Assembly: GCA_945874095.1 (NCBI GenBank) | Contig: CAMCFM010000123.1 | Span: 1-9,631 of the forward strand | DNA length: 9,631 nt | Source of the DNA: Candidatus Kuenenia stuttgartensis | GTDB lineage: Bacteria > Planctomycetota > Planctomycetia > Isosphaerales > Isosphaeraceae | Direction of reading: 5' to 3' | In this document: in pieces, positions 1 to 6,171 of the stretch | Numbering within the stretch: position 1 is the first letter of the stretch | Layout: every line of letters begins with the position of its first letter | Position numbers and translations under genes: made by a program | Notes under the pieces: generated by a model | Database searches by the model: none | The model's input: only the letters and a program-made list of their open reading frames with translations | Told to the model about the DNA's origin: nothing

Positions 1-185
1 TCGGTATTGAGCTTGGCAATTACGGCCTTGCCTTCAAATTCCACGGCGAGCTTTTCGATGATTGGGGCGAGCATGCGGCAAGGGCCACACCAGGGGGCCC
101 AGAAATCGACGAGCACAGGCTTGTCGCTTTGGAGAACGGCACTATCCCAATTCGTGGAATTGACTTCGAGAGCACTTCCGGCCAT
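1..185 (-). CDS. trxA: Thioredoxin, N-terminal part (cut by window edge)
   Basis: This is a small cytoplasmic thiol-disulfide oxidoreductase that reduces protein disulfides and is itself recharged by thioredoxin reductase. Only the first 61 residues are in the window; the family is usually about 105-110 residues. The active site is W32-C33-G34-P35-C36 within FWAPWCGPC, so both redox cysteines are present. D27, the buried acid conserved in thioredoxins, is also present, and the visible part ends in the typical KLNT. The ATG at 185 is preceded by AAGGTG (194-199) at 8 nt, which supports this start. A promoter candidate lies at 263-292, so the gene can be transcribed apart from the zinc-ribbon gene upstream. 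Nothing in the visible part is unusual. The family assignment is secure; a thioredoxin-domain fusion beyond the edge cannot be excluded. Confidence 0.95.
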   Translation of the reverse strand, partial: MAGSALEVNSTNWDSAVLQSDKPVLVDFWAPWCGPCRMLAPIIEKLAVEFEGKAVIAKLNT

Positions 186-262
186 TTTCAGTTCACCTTG
201 AGTCAGTAAGGAAATCGTCCTGATTCGAACGAATCTGCACCCGTACGCATCTTGTATGTTGA

Positions 263-292
263 ATCATAGTAGGCAAAGATCGGTCAAGTCAA
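263..292 (-). promoter_or_regulatory. Sigma-70-type promoter candidate for trxA
   Basis: Read on the minus strand, TTGACT (287-292) and TATGAT (263-268) are separated by 18 bp. This gives a predicted start near 256 and a leader of about 70 nt before the trxA ATG. The -35 element lies only about 25 bp beyond the stop codon of the upstream zinc-ribbon gene, where I see no convincing terminator. trxA may therefore receive both read-through and its own transcripts. The call rests on motif match only. Confidence 0.5.
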
Positions 293-316
293 TCGTTCTG
301 AAACGAATCGGCTGCC

Positions 317-1051
317 TTAAACGATCCGTTTCGTCATCTTTTCCATCTCTTCAGCCATGTAGAGAATCCGGCCACATGACCTGCAGAAAACCAGGGTGTC
401 ACAGTTGATCAAGTCGTTGAGCATCTGAGATGTCACAGACATGTTGCAGCCCATGCACGCGCCTGATTCGACCACGGCCATGGCCTCAGCCCCGCGCTGG
501 CGAATCACTCGCTGATACTGCTCGCGAATGTCGGGATTGATCACCGCTTCAGCATTCAGCAAAGAGTGAGCCAGTTCTTCTAGCTTGGCCTCTTCTCCGG
601 CCTTGGCTTCCGTTGATTGCTTCTGATAAGTTGCCAAATCGTCCTGGGCTTTTTTCAGGTCAGCTTCGAGGAGCTTAACGGAAGCATCGCGATCTTCCAG
701 ATCGATTTCATAGTCGATAATCTCATCATCAACCTTGTTCACCTGCGACTTGACCAAAGCGATCTCGTTCTGAATCGCCTTATATTCTTCATTCTTCTTG
801 ACCGTCAGCAGTTTTGAAGAGTAGTCGTCGATCTTGCCCAGAAGACTCTTCCGCTGAACCTCTTTAAGCCCTTTGCTGACCTTGATTTGCTGAATATCTT
901 TCTTGGCTTTGTCCAGCGTGTCCTGCTTGCGGGCCACCTGTGCCTGACGGGCTACAATCGTCTTGGGTACGCTCAGCAACCGATCCCGGATGGCTTTGGA
1001 TCGTTGGTGGAGCGAGTGAATCTCACGGAGCGAGTTGGCTGTGGTTGTCAT
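317..1051 (-). CDS. C4-type zinc-ribbon coiled-coil protein (zf-RING_7 / DUF164 family)
   Basis: This 244-residue soluble protein has two parts. Residues about 5-165 are a long charged helix pair with coiled-coil character, including NEEYKAIQNEI (87-97), which resembles the family's conserved N-K/E-E-Y-x-A signature. The C-terminal part (about 195-232) is a zinc ribbon with C199-x2-C202 and C223-x2-C226, ending in the typical CGRILY. C217 is an extra cysteine inside the ribbon loop. Family knowledge is structural (a predicted nucleic-acid or protein-binding coiled coil); the molecular role is not firmly established, so no function is asserted. The gene lies between the rpoD terminator and trxA. 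The start at 1051 has only a weak GAG just upstream, but the reading begins cleanly with MTTTANSLREIHSLHQ and no better start is visible. Length is normal for the family. Confidence 0.85.
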   Translation of the reverse strand: MTTTANSLREIHSLHQRSKAIRDRLLSVPKTIVARQAQVARKQDTLDKAKKDIQQIKVSKGLKEVQRKSLLGKIDDYSSKLLTVKKNEEYKAIQNEIALVKSQVNKVDDEIIDYEIDLEDRDASVKLLEADLKKAQDDLATYQKQSTEAKAGEEAKLEELAHSLLNAEAVINPDIREQYQRVIRQRGAEAMAVVESGACMGCNMSVTSQMLNDLINCDTLVFCRSCGRILYMAEEMEKMTKRIV

Positions 1052-1103
1052 GTCTCGTTTTCGGCGCTATAGGTCGACGTGGATTCTTCCATGGATGTTC
1101 GAC

Positions 1104-1122
1104 CATGGTTTTCATAACCATG
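1104..1122. repeat. 7-bp inverted repeat in the leader of the zinc-ribbon gene
   Basis: CATGGTT (1104-1110) and AACCATG (1116-1122) are perfect inverted repeats with a 5-nt spacer. Another CCATGG stands just to the left (about 1089-1094). The repeat lies between the rpoD terminator and the start of the zinc-ribbon gene. It could be a small hairpin or an operator. No confident -10/-35 pair was found around it, so the gene's promoter remains unplaced. Confidence 0.35.
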
Positions 1123-1152
1123 TTGTCTCATATTCTGCCAACGTTCATCAAC

Positions 1153-1185
1153 AAAAAAACGCCGATGACCTTTTGGTCACCGACG
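1153..1185 (-). terminator. Rho-independent terminator after rpoD
   Basis: On the minus strand an 11-bp stem (arms 1175-1185 and 1160-1170, two G-U pairs) closes an AAAA loop (1171-1174) and is followed directly by seven T residues (1153-1159). It begins 12 bp past the rpoD stop codon. It should end the dnaG-rpoD transcript and separate it from the zinc-ribbon and trxA genes. Confidence 0.9.
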
Positions 1186-1197
1186 CTTTGTTGATTC

Positions 1198-2889
1198 TTA
1201 GCCTGTATGCTCAAGGAATCCCTCAAGCTGACGGCTGCGAACGGGATGTTGCAGCTTACGCACCGCCTTGGCTTCAATCTGGCGGACCCGCTCGCGGGTC
1301 ACCTTGAAGATTCGGCCCACTTCTTCAAGCGTATAAGTGTAGCCGTCGCCAAGCCCATATCGCAGTTTGATGATCTCGCGTTCACGATAGGTCAGGGTCT
1401 TGAGAACCTGATCAATCTTGTCCTTGAGCATCTCCTGGGTGGCCGCGTTGATCGGGCTCTCGACCGAATCGTCTTCGATAAAGTCGCCGAAGTAGCTATC
1501 CTCAGACTCACCCACAGGACGGTCCAGAGAGATCGGGTGACGGCTGATCTTCATCACGCGGCGGGCTTCTTCAATCGAGATATTGGCGTACTTCGCCACT
1601 TCGTCGATCGTCGGCTCGCGACCCTTTTCCTGAAGCAGCTTCTTCTGTACATTACGCAGTTTGGACATCGTCTCGATCATGTGGACCGGGATCCGGATCG
1701 TCCGGGCCTGGTCGGCAATGGCTCGCGTAATCGCCTGACGAATCCACCAGGTGGCGTAGGTGCTGAACTTAAACCCGCGACGATATTCGTATTTGTCGAC
1801 AGCACGCATCAAGCCCGTGTTGCCTTCCTGAATCAGGTCAAGGAACGACAGGCCGCGGTTGCGGTACTTCTTGGCGATCGAAACCACCAGACGCAGGTTA
1901 CCGCCCGACAGCTGACGCTTGGCTTCTTCGTACTGGCGGAACCGCTCGCTCATCTTGCGAACCCGGCGGGCCAGTGAACCTGGTGTTTCCAGGGTCATCA
2001 GCATCAGGTCTTTGAGCTCTTTGAGCATGTTTCCATGCTCTTCGTTCACCACTCCAGCCTTCTTCATGTCCCGAAGTTCAACCACCACTTCATTCATGCG
2101 GTTGGAGATCTGCTCCAGACGCTTCATCAGGGGTTGAATCTTCTGGGTCCGAATCGAGAGTTCTTCGACCAGACGAACGCACTTGCGGCGGCGAACGGCC
2201 ATCCGCTTGAAGATCATCCGCTGGGTCTTGCGATCGCCTTTGGACTGAAGGAACGATTTGAAGTCCAGGCGGTTCTGATCCATCAGGTAGGTCAGCGTTT
2301 TCAGGTTCGCCGGCATCCGGCCCAGAATCTGATCTTTTTCAAGATTCTCGGTGACTGAGACTTTCACGGTCCGGTCAAAAGGCAGGTCCCCAGCATCCAC
2401 CTTACGCAAAACTTCCACGACCAGACGCAGTGCGTAATCGCATTCGAGGACTTTGCCGCGGAATGACCGGCGTGTGTCTTCGATCAGCTTGGCCAGGCGA
2501 ATTTCTTCATCCCGCTTGAGCAGTGGAATTTCGCCCATCTGGGTCAGGTACATCCGCACAGGATCGTCGATCCGGCGTGAGAACGAATCCTCGCTCAGTT
2601 CGTCGTCGAGCGACAGTTCGCCGTCGTCTTCGACATCAGCACCGACAATGTCTTCATCTATGCCGTTCAGATCGTCATCCAGAACGGAATCAACAGGCGA
2701 GCGGGCTTCCACCTCGTCCTCGTTGATCATTTCGATGCCCATTTCCTCCAGTGTATCCTGAATCATCTGGAGCTTTTCAGGGCTGGAGAATTCGTCGGGC
2801 AGGAGCTCGTTGACCTCTTCGAAGGTCAGGAAGCCGCGCCTTTTGCCCTTGTCCAGGAGCATTTTGACGACGGGGTCCAGTTTTTCCAT
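1198..2889 (-). CDS. rpoD: Primary RNA polymerase sigma factor (sigma-70 / RpoD)
   Basis: This is the housekeeping sigma subunit that directs core RNA polymerase to -10/-35 promoters. The 563-residue product shows all group 1 parts. Region 1.1 is at about 1-65 (MEKLDPVVKMLLDKGKRRG) and is followed by a very acidic linker at about 68-101. Region 1.2 is at 108-137 (DPVRMYLTQMGEIPLL). A non-conserved insert runs from about 138 to 325. Region 2 is at 326-395, with NLRLVVSIAKKYRNRGLSFL and the YATWWIRQAITRAIADQ segment (378-394) that melts and reads the -10. Region 3 is at about 400-480, and region 4 at 490-555 has the helix-turn-helix TLEEVGRIFKVTRERVRQIE for the -35. I chose the ATG at 2889 because GAGGAG stands 8 nt upstream and region 1.1 starts there. 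The frame stays open a further 70 codons upstream, but that part is unlike sigma and overlaps dnaG. The gap to dnaG is 43 bp, so the two form an operon. Confidence 0.97.
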   Translation of the reverse strand: MEKLDPVVKMLLDKGKRRGFLTFEEVNELLPDEFSSPEKLQMIQDTLEEMGIEMINEDEVEARSPVDSVLDDDLNGIDEDIVGADVEDDGELSLDDELSEDSFSRRIDDPVRMYLTQMGEIPLLKRDEEIRLAKLIEDTRRSFRGKVLECDYALRLVVEVLRKVDAGDLPFDRTVKVSVTENLEKDQILGRMPANLKTLTYLMDQNRLDFKSFLQSKGDRKTQRMIFKRMAVRRRKCVRLVEELSIRTQKIQPLMKRLEQISNRMNEVVVELRDMKKAGVVNEEHGNMLKELKDLMLMTLETPGSLARRVRKMSERFRQYEEAKRQLSGGNLRLVVSIAKKYRNRGLSFLDLIQEGNTGLMRAVDKYEYRRGFKFSTYATWWIRQAITRAIADQARTIRIPVHMIETMSKLRNVQKKLLQEKGREPTIDEVAKYANISIEEARRVMKISRHPISLDRPVGESEDSYFGDFIEDDSVESPINAATQEMLKDKIDQVLKTLTYREREIIKLRYGLGDGYTYTLEEVGRIFKVTRERVRQIEAKAVRKLQHPVRSRQLEGFLEHTG

Positions 2890-2897
2890 GGGGGAGT

Positions 2898-2903
2898 CTC
2901 CTC
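2898..2903 (-). promoter_or_regulatory. Ribosome-binding site that fixes the rpoD start
   Basis: GAGGAG on the minus strand lies 8 nt before the ATG at 2889, within the 43-bp gap after dnaG. It is the strongest Shine-Dalgarno match in the left block. It argues against using the longer open frame that would begin at 3099. Confidence 0.8.
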
Positions 2904-2932
2904 GATGCGTGATACTTATAGGATTCGGGGAT

Positions 2933-4801
2933 TTATCGAATGGGACTGAATGCCGACCCAAGGGCGGGTAGCCCGTGTGCCAGCAATCGACGAATTTCAA
3001 GTTGCAAGGCTTGATGCGTTTCCGGGTCTTCAATCTGGTCAACGTCAGCAAGAGCCCGACGTAGTTCGGCAATATGATCCTGCATGGAGCGACGTGCAAA
3101 TTTGCTCAAAATGCCCGTCAACCGATCGCGGCCTTCGGCAGGGACAACGCCCTCCCGCAATGGCCCGGTATCGATCCCCTGCAGAAGCCCTGCGGCATAC
3201 GACTGTTCCGCACTTTCAAGGCGGTCAACCACCCGATCGAATTCGGGAAGTTCACCAGATCGAAACGTGTCATAGATCGCTTGGGTAATCATTCTTAAAG
3301 TCGGGTGCCTCAGCTCGCTGGCCAAAACACGCGGCATGACCTCGCCCACCATTTCAGGATGATTTAGAAGCAATTCCACCAGTTCTCGCTCAAGGGGGTC
3401 TGGTCGAACCACAACAGGTACCGGTTCTTGAATTTCCGTGACAGTTCGTCGCTGGTCACGCTTGTTCGATTCCCGTGTCTGTCGATTCCACTCTCGTTGG
3501 AGGTAAGCTGTTGGAATTCTTAGGCGAAATGCTAATCTGTCAAGGGCCATGGCCACTTTCATCTCCAATCCGCTACCAGATTGTCGTGGTACGCGAGCGA
3601 AAATGGACATCACCCACTCAGCCGCCTGACGTGCTTGCTCCGTGTTTTGAAGGTCGAAACGTGACTCTGCCCGATCAATCGCAAATTGAAGAGGGTCCAC
3701 AGACCGCTCAATTAATTTCCGAAATTCTTCGGCACCAAATTGATTCAAAAAATCACAAGGGTCCATGCCGTCCGGCAAAGCCACCAAGGTCAGATCCACC
3801 GGCTGGCCCAGAAATATTTCCAGACTCCGCTCCGCTGCCTTCTGACCCGCCTCATCGCCGTCGAACACCAGAACAACCTTGTCAGACAGCTGACGAAGCA
3901 CCGGTATGTGCTCCGAACCAAGGGCTGTTCCCAACGTGCCTACCACATTGGAAAGCCCTGACTGATGGGCAGCCATAACATCGGTATAGCCTTCCATCAC
4001 AACCACTTGCTTCGCTTCACGGGCCGCAGTCCGGGATAGATCTCCGGCATAAACCAGCTTGCGTTTCTGGAATACGGACGTTTCCGGGGAGTTGATATAC
4101 TTGCCGGTACGTCGCCCCTGCTCGGCCAAAGCCTGCTCACGGGCCGGCAAAATTCGGCCTCCAAAGCCGACCACCCGGCCCGAAAAGTCGTGAATCGGGA
4201 AGATCAGACGATCGTGGAAGCGGTCAAATGTCCGACCCTCGGAATTCGCCAGAATCCCTGACGCCTCAAGCTGTTCCTCAGTAAAACCAAGGGTACGGGC
4301 CTCGCGCTTGAATTTCGACGAATCAGCAGGCGAATAGCCAAGCCCAAATTGTTCGATGAATGGGTCGGTCAGCCCTCGCCCATGAGCATATTCCACGGCC
4401 TCGGGATGATCTCCCAAGGCCTCTTTGTAGTATGCAGCCGCCCAACTTAAGACACGGTAGACATCTGACTTTGCTGGCCCTTTCGGAACATCGGTCTGAG
4501 TCTTCATCTGATCCAGGCTGATGCCCGACCGATCGGCCAGAATGCGGATCGCTTCAGGGAATTCGACCCGCTCATATTGACGGACAAACTCGATGCAGTC
4601 GCCACCCGCACCGCACGACCAGCACTTATAAGACTGACGCTGGGGATTGATGTCGAGCGATGGATTCTTGTCATCATGGAATGGGCATAAAGCCTTAAAG
4701 CGATTGCCCATACGATGCACTTGAAGGTACTGCCCGATCAGTGAAACGATATCAACCGTTTCTTTGATTTGCCGAATGATCGAGTCAGTCGCAGAAGACA
4801 C
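2933..4801 (-). CDS. dnaG: DNA primase (DnaG)
   Basis: This enzyme makes RNA primers at the replication fork and works with the replicative helicase. The 622-residue protein is slightly longer than the E. coli enzyme. The N-terminal CHC2 zinc domain has C39, H42, C60 and C63 as ligands. The core contains the primase motif RFHDRLIFPI (194-203). The Toprim fold contains EGYTD (270-274) and DGDEAG (314-319), whose acidic residues bind catalytic metal, followed by DGMDPCDF (344-351). After a polar linker (about 440-467) comes a C-terminal helical domain (about 468-610) at the place where the family binds DnaB. The start is a GTG at 4801 (MSSATDSIIRQIKE), with AAGGGG a few bases upstream. It is followed after 43 bp by rpoD, as in the classical macromolecular-synthesis operon; rpsU is not found upstream. 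No key residue is missing. Confidence 0.97.
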   Translation of the reverse strand: MSSATDSIIRQIKETVDIVSLIGQYLQVHRMGNRFKALCPFHDDKNPSLDINPQRQSYKCWSCGAGGDCIEFVRQYERVEFPEAIRILADRSGISLDQMKTQTDVPKGPAKSDVYRVLSWAAAYYKEALGDHPEAVEYAHGRGLTDPFIEQFGLGYSPADSSKFKREARTLGFTEEQLEASGILANSEGRTFDRFHDRLIFPIHDFSGRVVGFGGRILPAREQALAEQGRRTGKYINSPETSVFQKRKLVYAGDLSRTAAREAKQVVVMEGYTDVMAAHQSGLSNVVGTLGTALGSEHIPVLRQLSDKVVLVFDGDEAGQKAAERSLEIFLGQPVDLTLVALPDGMDPCDFLNQFGAEEFRKLIERSVDPLQFAIDRAESRFDLQNTEQARQAAEWVMSIFARVPRQSGSGLEMKVAMALDRLAFRLRIPTAYLQREWNRQTRESNKRDQRRTVTEIQEPVPVVVRPDPLERELVELLLNHPEMVGEVMPRVLASELRHPTLRMITQAIYDTFRSGELPEFDRVVDRLESAEQSYAAGLLQGIDTGPLREGVVPAEGRDRLTGILSKFARRSMQDHIAELRRALADVDQIEDPETHQALQLEIRRLLAHGLPALGSAFSPIR

Positions 4802-4869
4802 CAGAAGCCCCTTCAGGAACCGCTTTCCAGATCAGAAAGCCGCTTCCATGGTAGTGATTCAAATTGTAT

Positions 4870-4911
4870 GGCAGAAAGCTTTGGGAATCGCTCCCCAAGC
4901 AATCATCTGCC
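4870..4911 (-). promoter_or_regulatory. Possible structured leader of dnaG
   Basis: An outer 6-bp stem (GGCAGA at 4870-4875 with TCTGCC at 4906-4911) encloses an inner 7-bp stem. The inner stem is GCTT at 4878-4881 and GGG at 4883-4885, pairing with CCC at 4894-4896 and AAGC at 4897-4900, with one bulged base. It lies between the predicted dnaG transcription start and the GTG start. No T run follows, so it is not a simple terminator. It may be a leader RNA fold, or a chance fold. Confidence 0.35.
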
Positions 4912-4931
4912 GATCGGACCAGGACTCAGCA

Positions 4932-4960
4932 ACTATAGCCCTCAGGTTGTACGCGGTCAA
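4932..4960 (-). promoter_or_regulatory. Sigma-70-type promoter candidate for dnaG-rpoD
   Basis: On the minus strand TTGACC (4955-4960) and TATAGT (4932-4937) are exactly 17 bp apart, close to the sigma-70 consensus. The predicted start is near 4925, giving a leader of about 124 nt before the dnaG GTG. It is the best -35/-10 pair I found upstream of the left block. If real, the primary sigma factor may be transcribed from a promoter it recognises itself. Confidence 0.65.
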
Positions 4961-5355
4961 GCGAATGCACAAATCTCAGCCAATTCCAAGCAATCCAGAA
5001 AAATCAAGCGAATTCCCGGACATTTCCAGGACGTTTCAAAAGTTTTTTCGAACTTCTAGAACACGAAAATTTTCACTAAACGCTGTCTCAAAAACCAAGT
5101 GTCAAAGTCAAGGGCTGCTGGCCGAGTTTAAACTCACACCTAAGTCCATGAATGGACAACAGATAAACAGGATTCAAAGCAATCGGGGCTCGCGGAGTCC
5201 TGGTCCGTTAGCTCTCGGTTTCTTCATATTCATCATCGACAACTTCGATTGGGAACTTTGAATCTTTTTCGAAATATTTGCGGATTAGAGAAAATAGGGG
5301 CTCTAATGAGCTTTTACACGTTGGGTCGTTCTGAATGAAACGTCGATTTGACGTT

Positions 5356-5482
5356 GCCCAGTCAAGCCTGATACATGTGGAGGGTTGCTAGCCGGTCTTG
5401 GCGCTATCTCCGGTTCCGCATATCCAAACTAACCGGGGCTAGCGCCAAGACCGGCTAGATAAATCCAAAACAAGCCTAGCAA
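5356..5482. repeat. Dispersed repeat element, copy A
   Basis: About 127 bp that recur, with about four bases fewer, at 5656-5778. Shared blocks in order are GCCCA-TCAAGCCT, the segment CCGGTCTT, CCGGTTCCGCAT, the 30-bp core from AACCGGGG to CGGCTAGAT, and CAAGCCT-GCAAA. Flanks on both sides are unrelated between copies, which defines the element. Copy A keeps both arms of a long hairpin intact; copy B has a decayed left arm. No transposase or open frame lies in it. Confidence 0.75.
5388..5458. repeat. Long hairpin: 28-bp stem, 15-nt loop
   Basis: Positions 5388-5406 and 5440-5458 are perfect 19-bp inverted repeats (CTAGCCGGTCTTGGCGCTA and its complement). The pairing continues inward to 5415/5431 with only two mismatches, leaving a 15-nt loop (5416-5430). 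No T run follows on either strand, so it is not a typical terminator. The arrangement is two copies of the same palindromic core facing each other, like a REP pair (BIME). Confidence 0.85.
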
Positions 5483-5484
5483 AG

Positions 5485-5519
5485 GTAGGGTGGGGTTAAG
5501 CGGTGGGGTTAAGCCCACC
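5485..5519 (+). repeat. GTAG-headed REP-like palindrome with 13-bp tandem duplication
   Basis: GTAG (5485-5488) is followed by two perfect head-to-tail copies of GGTGGGGTTAAGC (5489-5501 and 5502-5514) and then CACC. GGTGGG (5502-5507) and CCCACC (5514-5519) form a 6-bp stem with a 6-nt loop; the first copy of GGTGGG could pair with the same arm. A GTAG-type tetranucleotide at the foot of a short GC-rich hairpin is the known signature of REP sequences mobilised by TnpA-REP (RAYT) enzymes. No such enzyme is encoded here. Confidence 0.6.
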
Positions 5520-5543
5520 TGCTTCTAGAGCGAATCATCAATT

Positions 5544-5581
5544 ATCTTATACAAACCTGTTTATCGTATACAAACCCGTTT
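5544..5581. repeat. 19-bp tandem direct repeat, two copies
   Basis: The segments 5544-5562 and 5563-5581 share 17 of 19 positions (pattern ATC-TATACAAACC-GTTT). They lie in an A/T-rich stretch between the two copies of the dispersed element. They could be binding sites for a protein or a replication slippage product; nothing nearby decides this. Confidence 0.6.
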
Positions 5582-5655
5582 TGCAATAATGCTTTAAACT
5601 ATTTTACAAAAATGAGTTACGAATTAGTTCGGAATGAATCCCACCAGCTTCCATA

Positions 5656-5778
5656 GCCCACTCAAGCCTTATAAATGGGGGCCTATCCGGTCTTAAGAGT
5701 TTGACCCGGTTCCGCATGTCAAAACCAACCGGGGCTAGTGCCAAGACCGGCTAGATAAGCCCAATCCAAGCCTGGCAA
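5656..5778. repeat. Dispersed repeat element, copy B
   Basis: This is the second copy of the element at 5356-5482, about 300 bp to the right in the same orientation. Its left arm (5683-5711, beginning CTATCCGGTCTT) has several changes, so it no longer pairs well with the right arm (from 5727). Its right end runs directly into the 56-bp tandem array, so array growth appears to have started from this copy. Confidence 0.7.
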
Positions 5779-5871
5779 AACCAACCGGGGCTAGCGCCAA
5801 GACCGGCTAGATTAATCCAAACCAAATCTAACAAAACCATCTGGGGCTAGCGCCAAGACCGGCCAGCAAAT
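5727..5871. repeat. 56-bp tandem repeat array, two full units plus a partial third
   Basis: Units begin at 5727, 5783 and 5839, so the period is exactly 56 bp. The first two agree at 47 of 56 positions. The first 30 bp (AACCGGGGCTAGCGCCAAGA, then CCGGCTAGAT) differ at one position between these units, while the remaining 26 bp are looser. The third unit keeps the core and fades after about 33 bp. A related unit starts at 5431 in copy A. Each core can fold by itself: CCGG pairs with CCGG and GGC with GCC around TAGC, with an AAGA bulge. CTAG occurs twice in most cores. Confidence 0.8.
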
Positions 5872-6144
5872 CGCTGCGTAGCTATAGACCATGGCTTATT
5901 GTCGCATCGTTCCAATCCTACATTTAGGAAAAAGTCCAATCATAGACCACTAAAAAACCAGATACCGATCGCTATCTTCGACTTTTGTCGTCAACTCTGC
6001 GGAAAGGCTAAACCTTATTTTTTCAGATTGATCTGTAAGCGATCTCAAGAATCGATAAGATTCCTGACATGTGTGCTGGAGTTCTGGCAGGAAGCTGGAC
6101 GATCCATCCCGTAGATGAAAAATTGAACCTCACACCCGAACGAA

Positions 6145-6161
6145 TCCGGACCACTCCGGAG
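6145..6161 (+). promoter_or_regulatory. Hairpin covering the ribosome-binding site of the DUF1571 gene
   Basis: TCCGGA (6145-6150) and TCCGGA (6155-6160) are self-complementary and form a 6-bp stem with the loop CCAC. The only Shine-Dalgarno match for the ATG at 6172 is GGAG (6158-6161), three bases of which lie in the 3' arm. If the hairpin forms in mRNA it would lower access to the site. Confidence 0.45.
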
Positions 6162-6171
6162 CGGTGCGATC

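Larger units (their letters stand above)
4961..6144. other. Repeat-rich intergenic region without a convincing gene
   Basis: This is the spacer between the divergent blocks. From 4961 to about 5350 it is unique sequence. That part holds a 12-bp perfect palindrome GAGTTTAAACTC (5124-5135), the inverted repeat GTCCAT-GA-ATGGAC (5144-5157), and a minus-strand open frame of 59 codons (5211-5387) with coding-like composition but no start codon. From about 5356 to 5871 it is built mainly of repeats, listed separately. From 5872 to 6144 I see nothing beyond short A/T-rich tracts and a weak 6-bp inverted repeat (TTCCTG at 6061, CAGGAA at 6088). Open frames at 4764-5261 and 5899-6114 on the plus strand have no Shine-Dalgarno and no family resemblance. 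I found no tRNA or known RNA gene. Confidence 0.7.

Noticed and set aside
293..316. Possible terminator after the zinc-ribbon gene
   Set aside because: Only a 5-bp stem with no T run is present, and the trxA promoter candidate starts at the same place.
1207..1977. A 256-codon plus-strand open frame opposite rpoD
   Set aside because: It is an antisense shadow of a strongly conserved gene and shows no domain of its own. The same holds for the other antisense frames over rpoD, dnaG, the DUF1571 gene, folP and proA.
2890..3099. A 70-codon in-frame extension upstream of the rpoD ATG
   Set aside because: It overlaps the end of dnaG, lacks sigma-factor similarity, and the ATG at 2889 has GAGGAG at 8 nt and begins region 1.1.
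4764..5261. A 165-codon plus-strand open frame upstream of dnaG
   Set aside because: It overlaps the dnaG start on the opposite strand, lies over the dnaG promoter and leader, has no Shine-Dalgarno and no recognisable domain.
5727..5871. CRISPR array, since the period is about 30 conserved plus 26 variable bases
   Set aside because: There are only three units, the variable part is itself clearly related between units, copies also occur inverted, and there are no cas genes.
5899..6114. A 71-codon plus-strand open frame in the spacer
   Set aside because: There is no ribosome-binding site, no family resemblance, and the composition is like that of the surrounding A/T-rich spacer.
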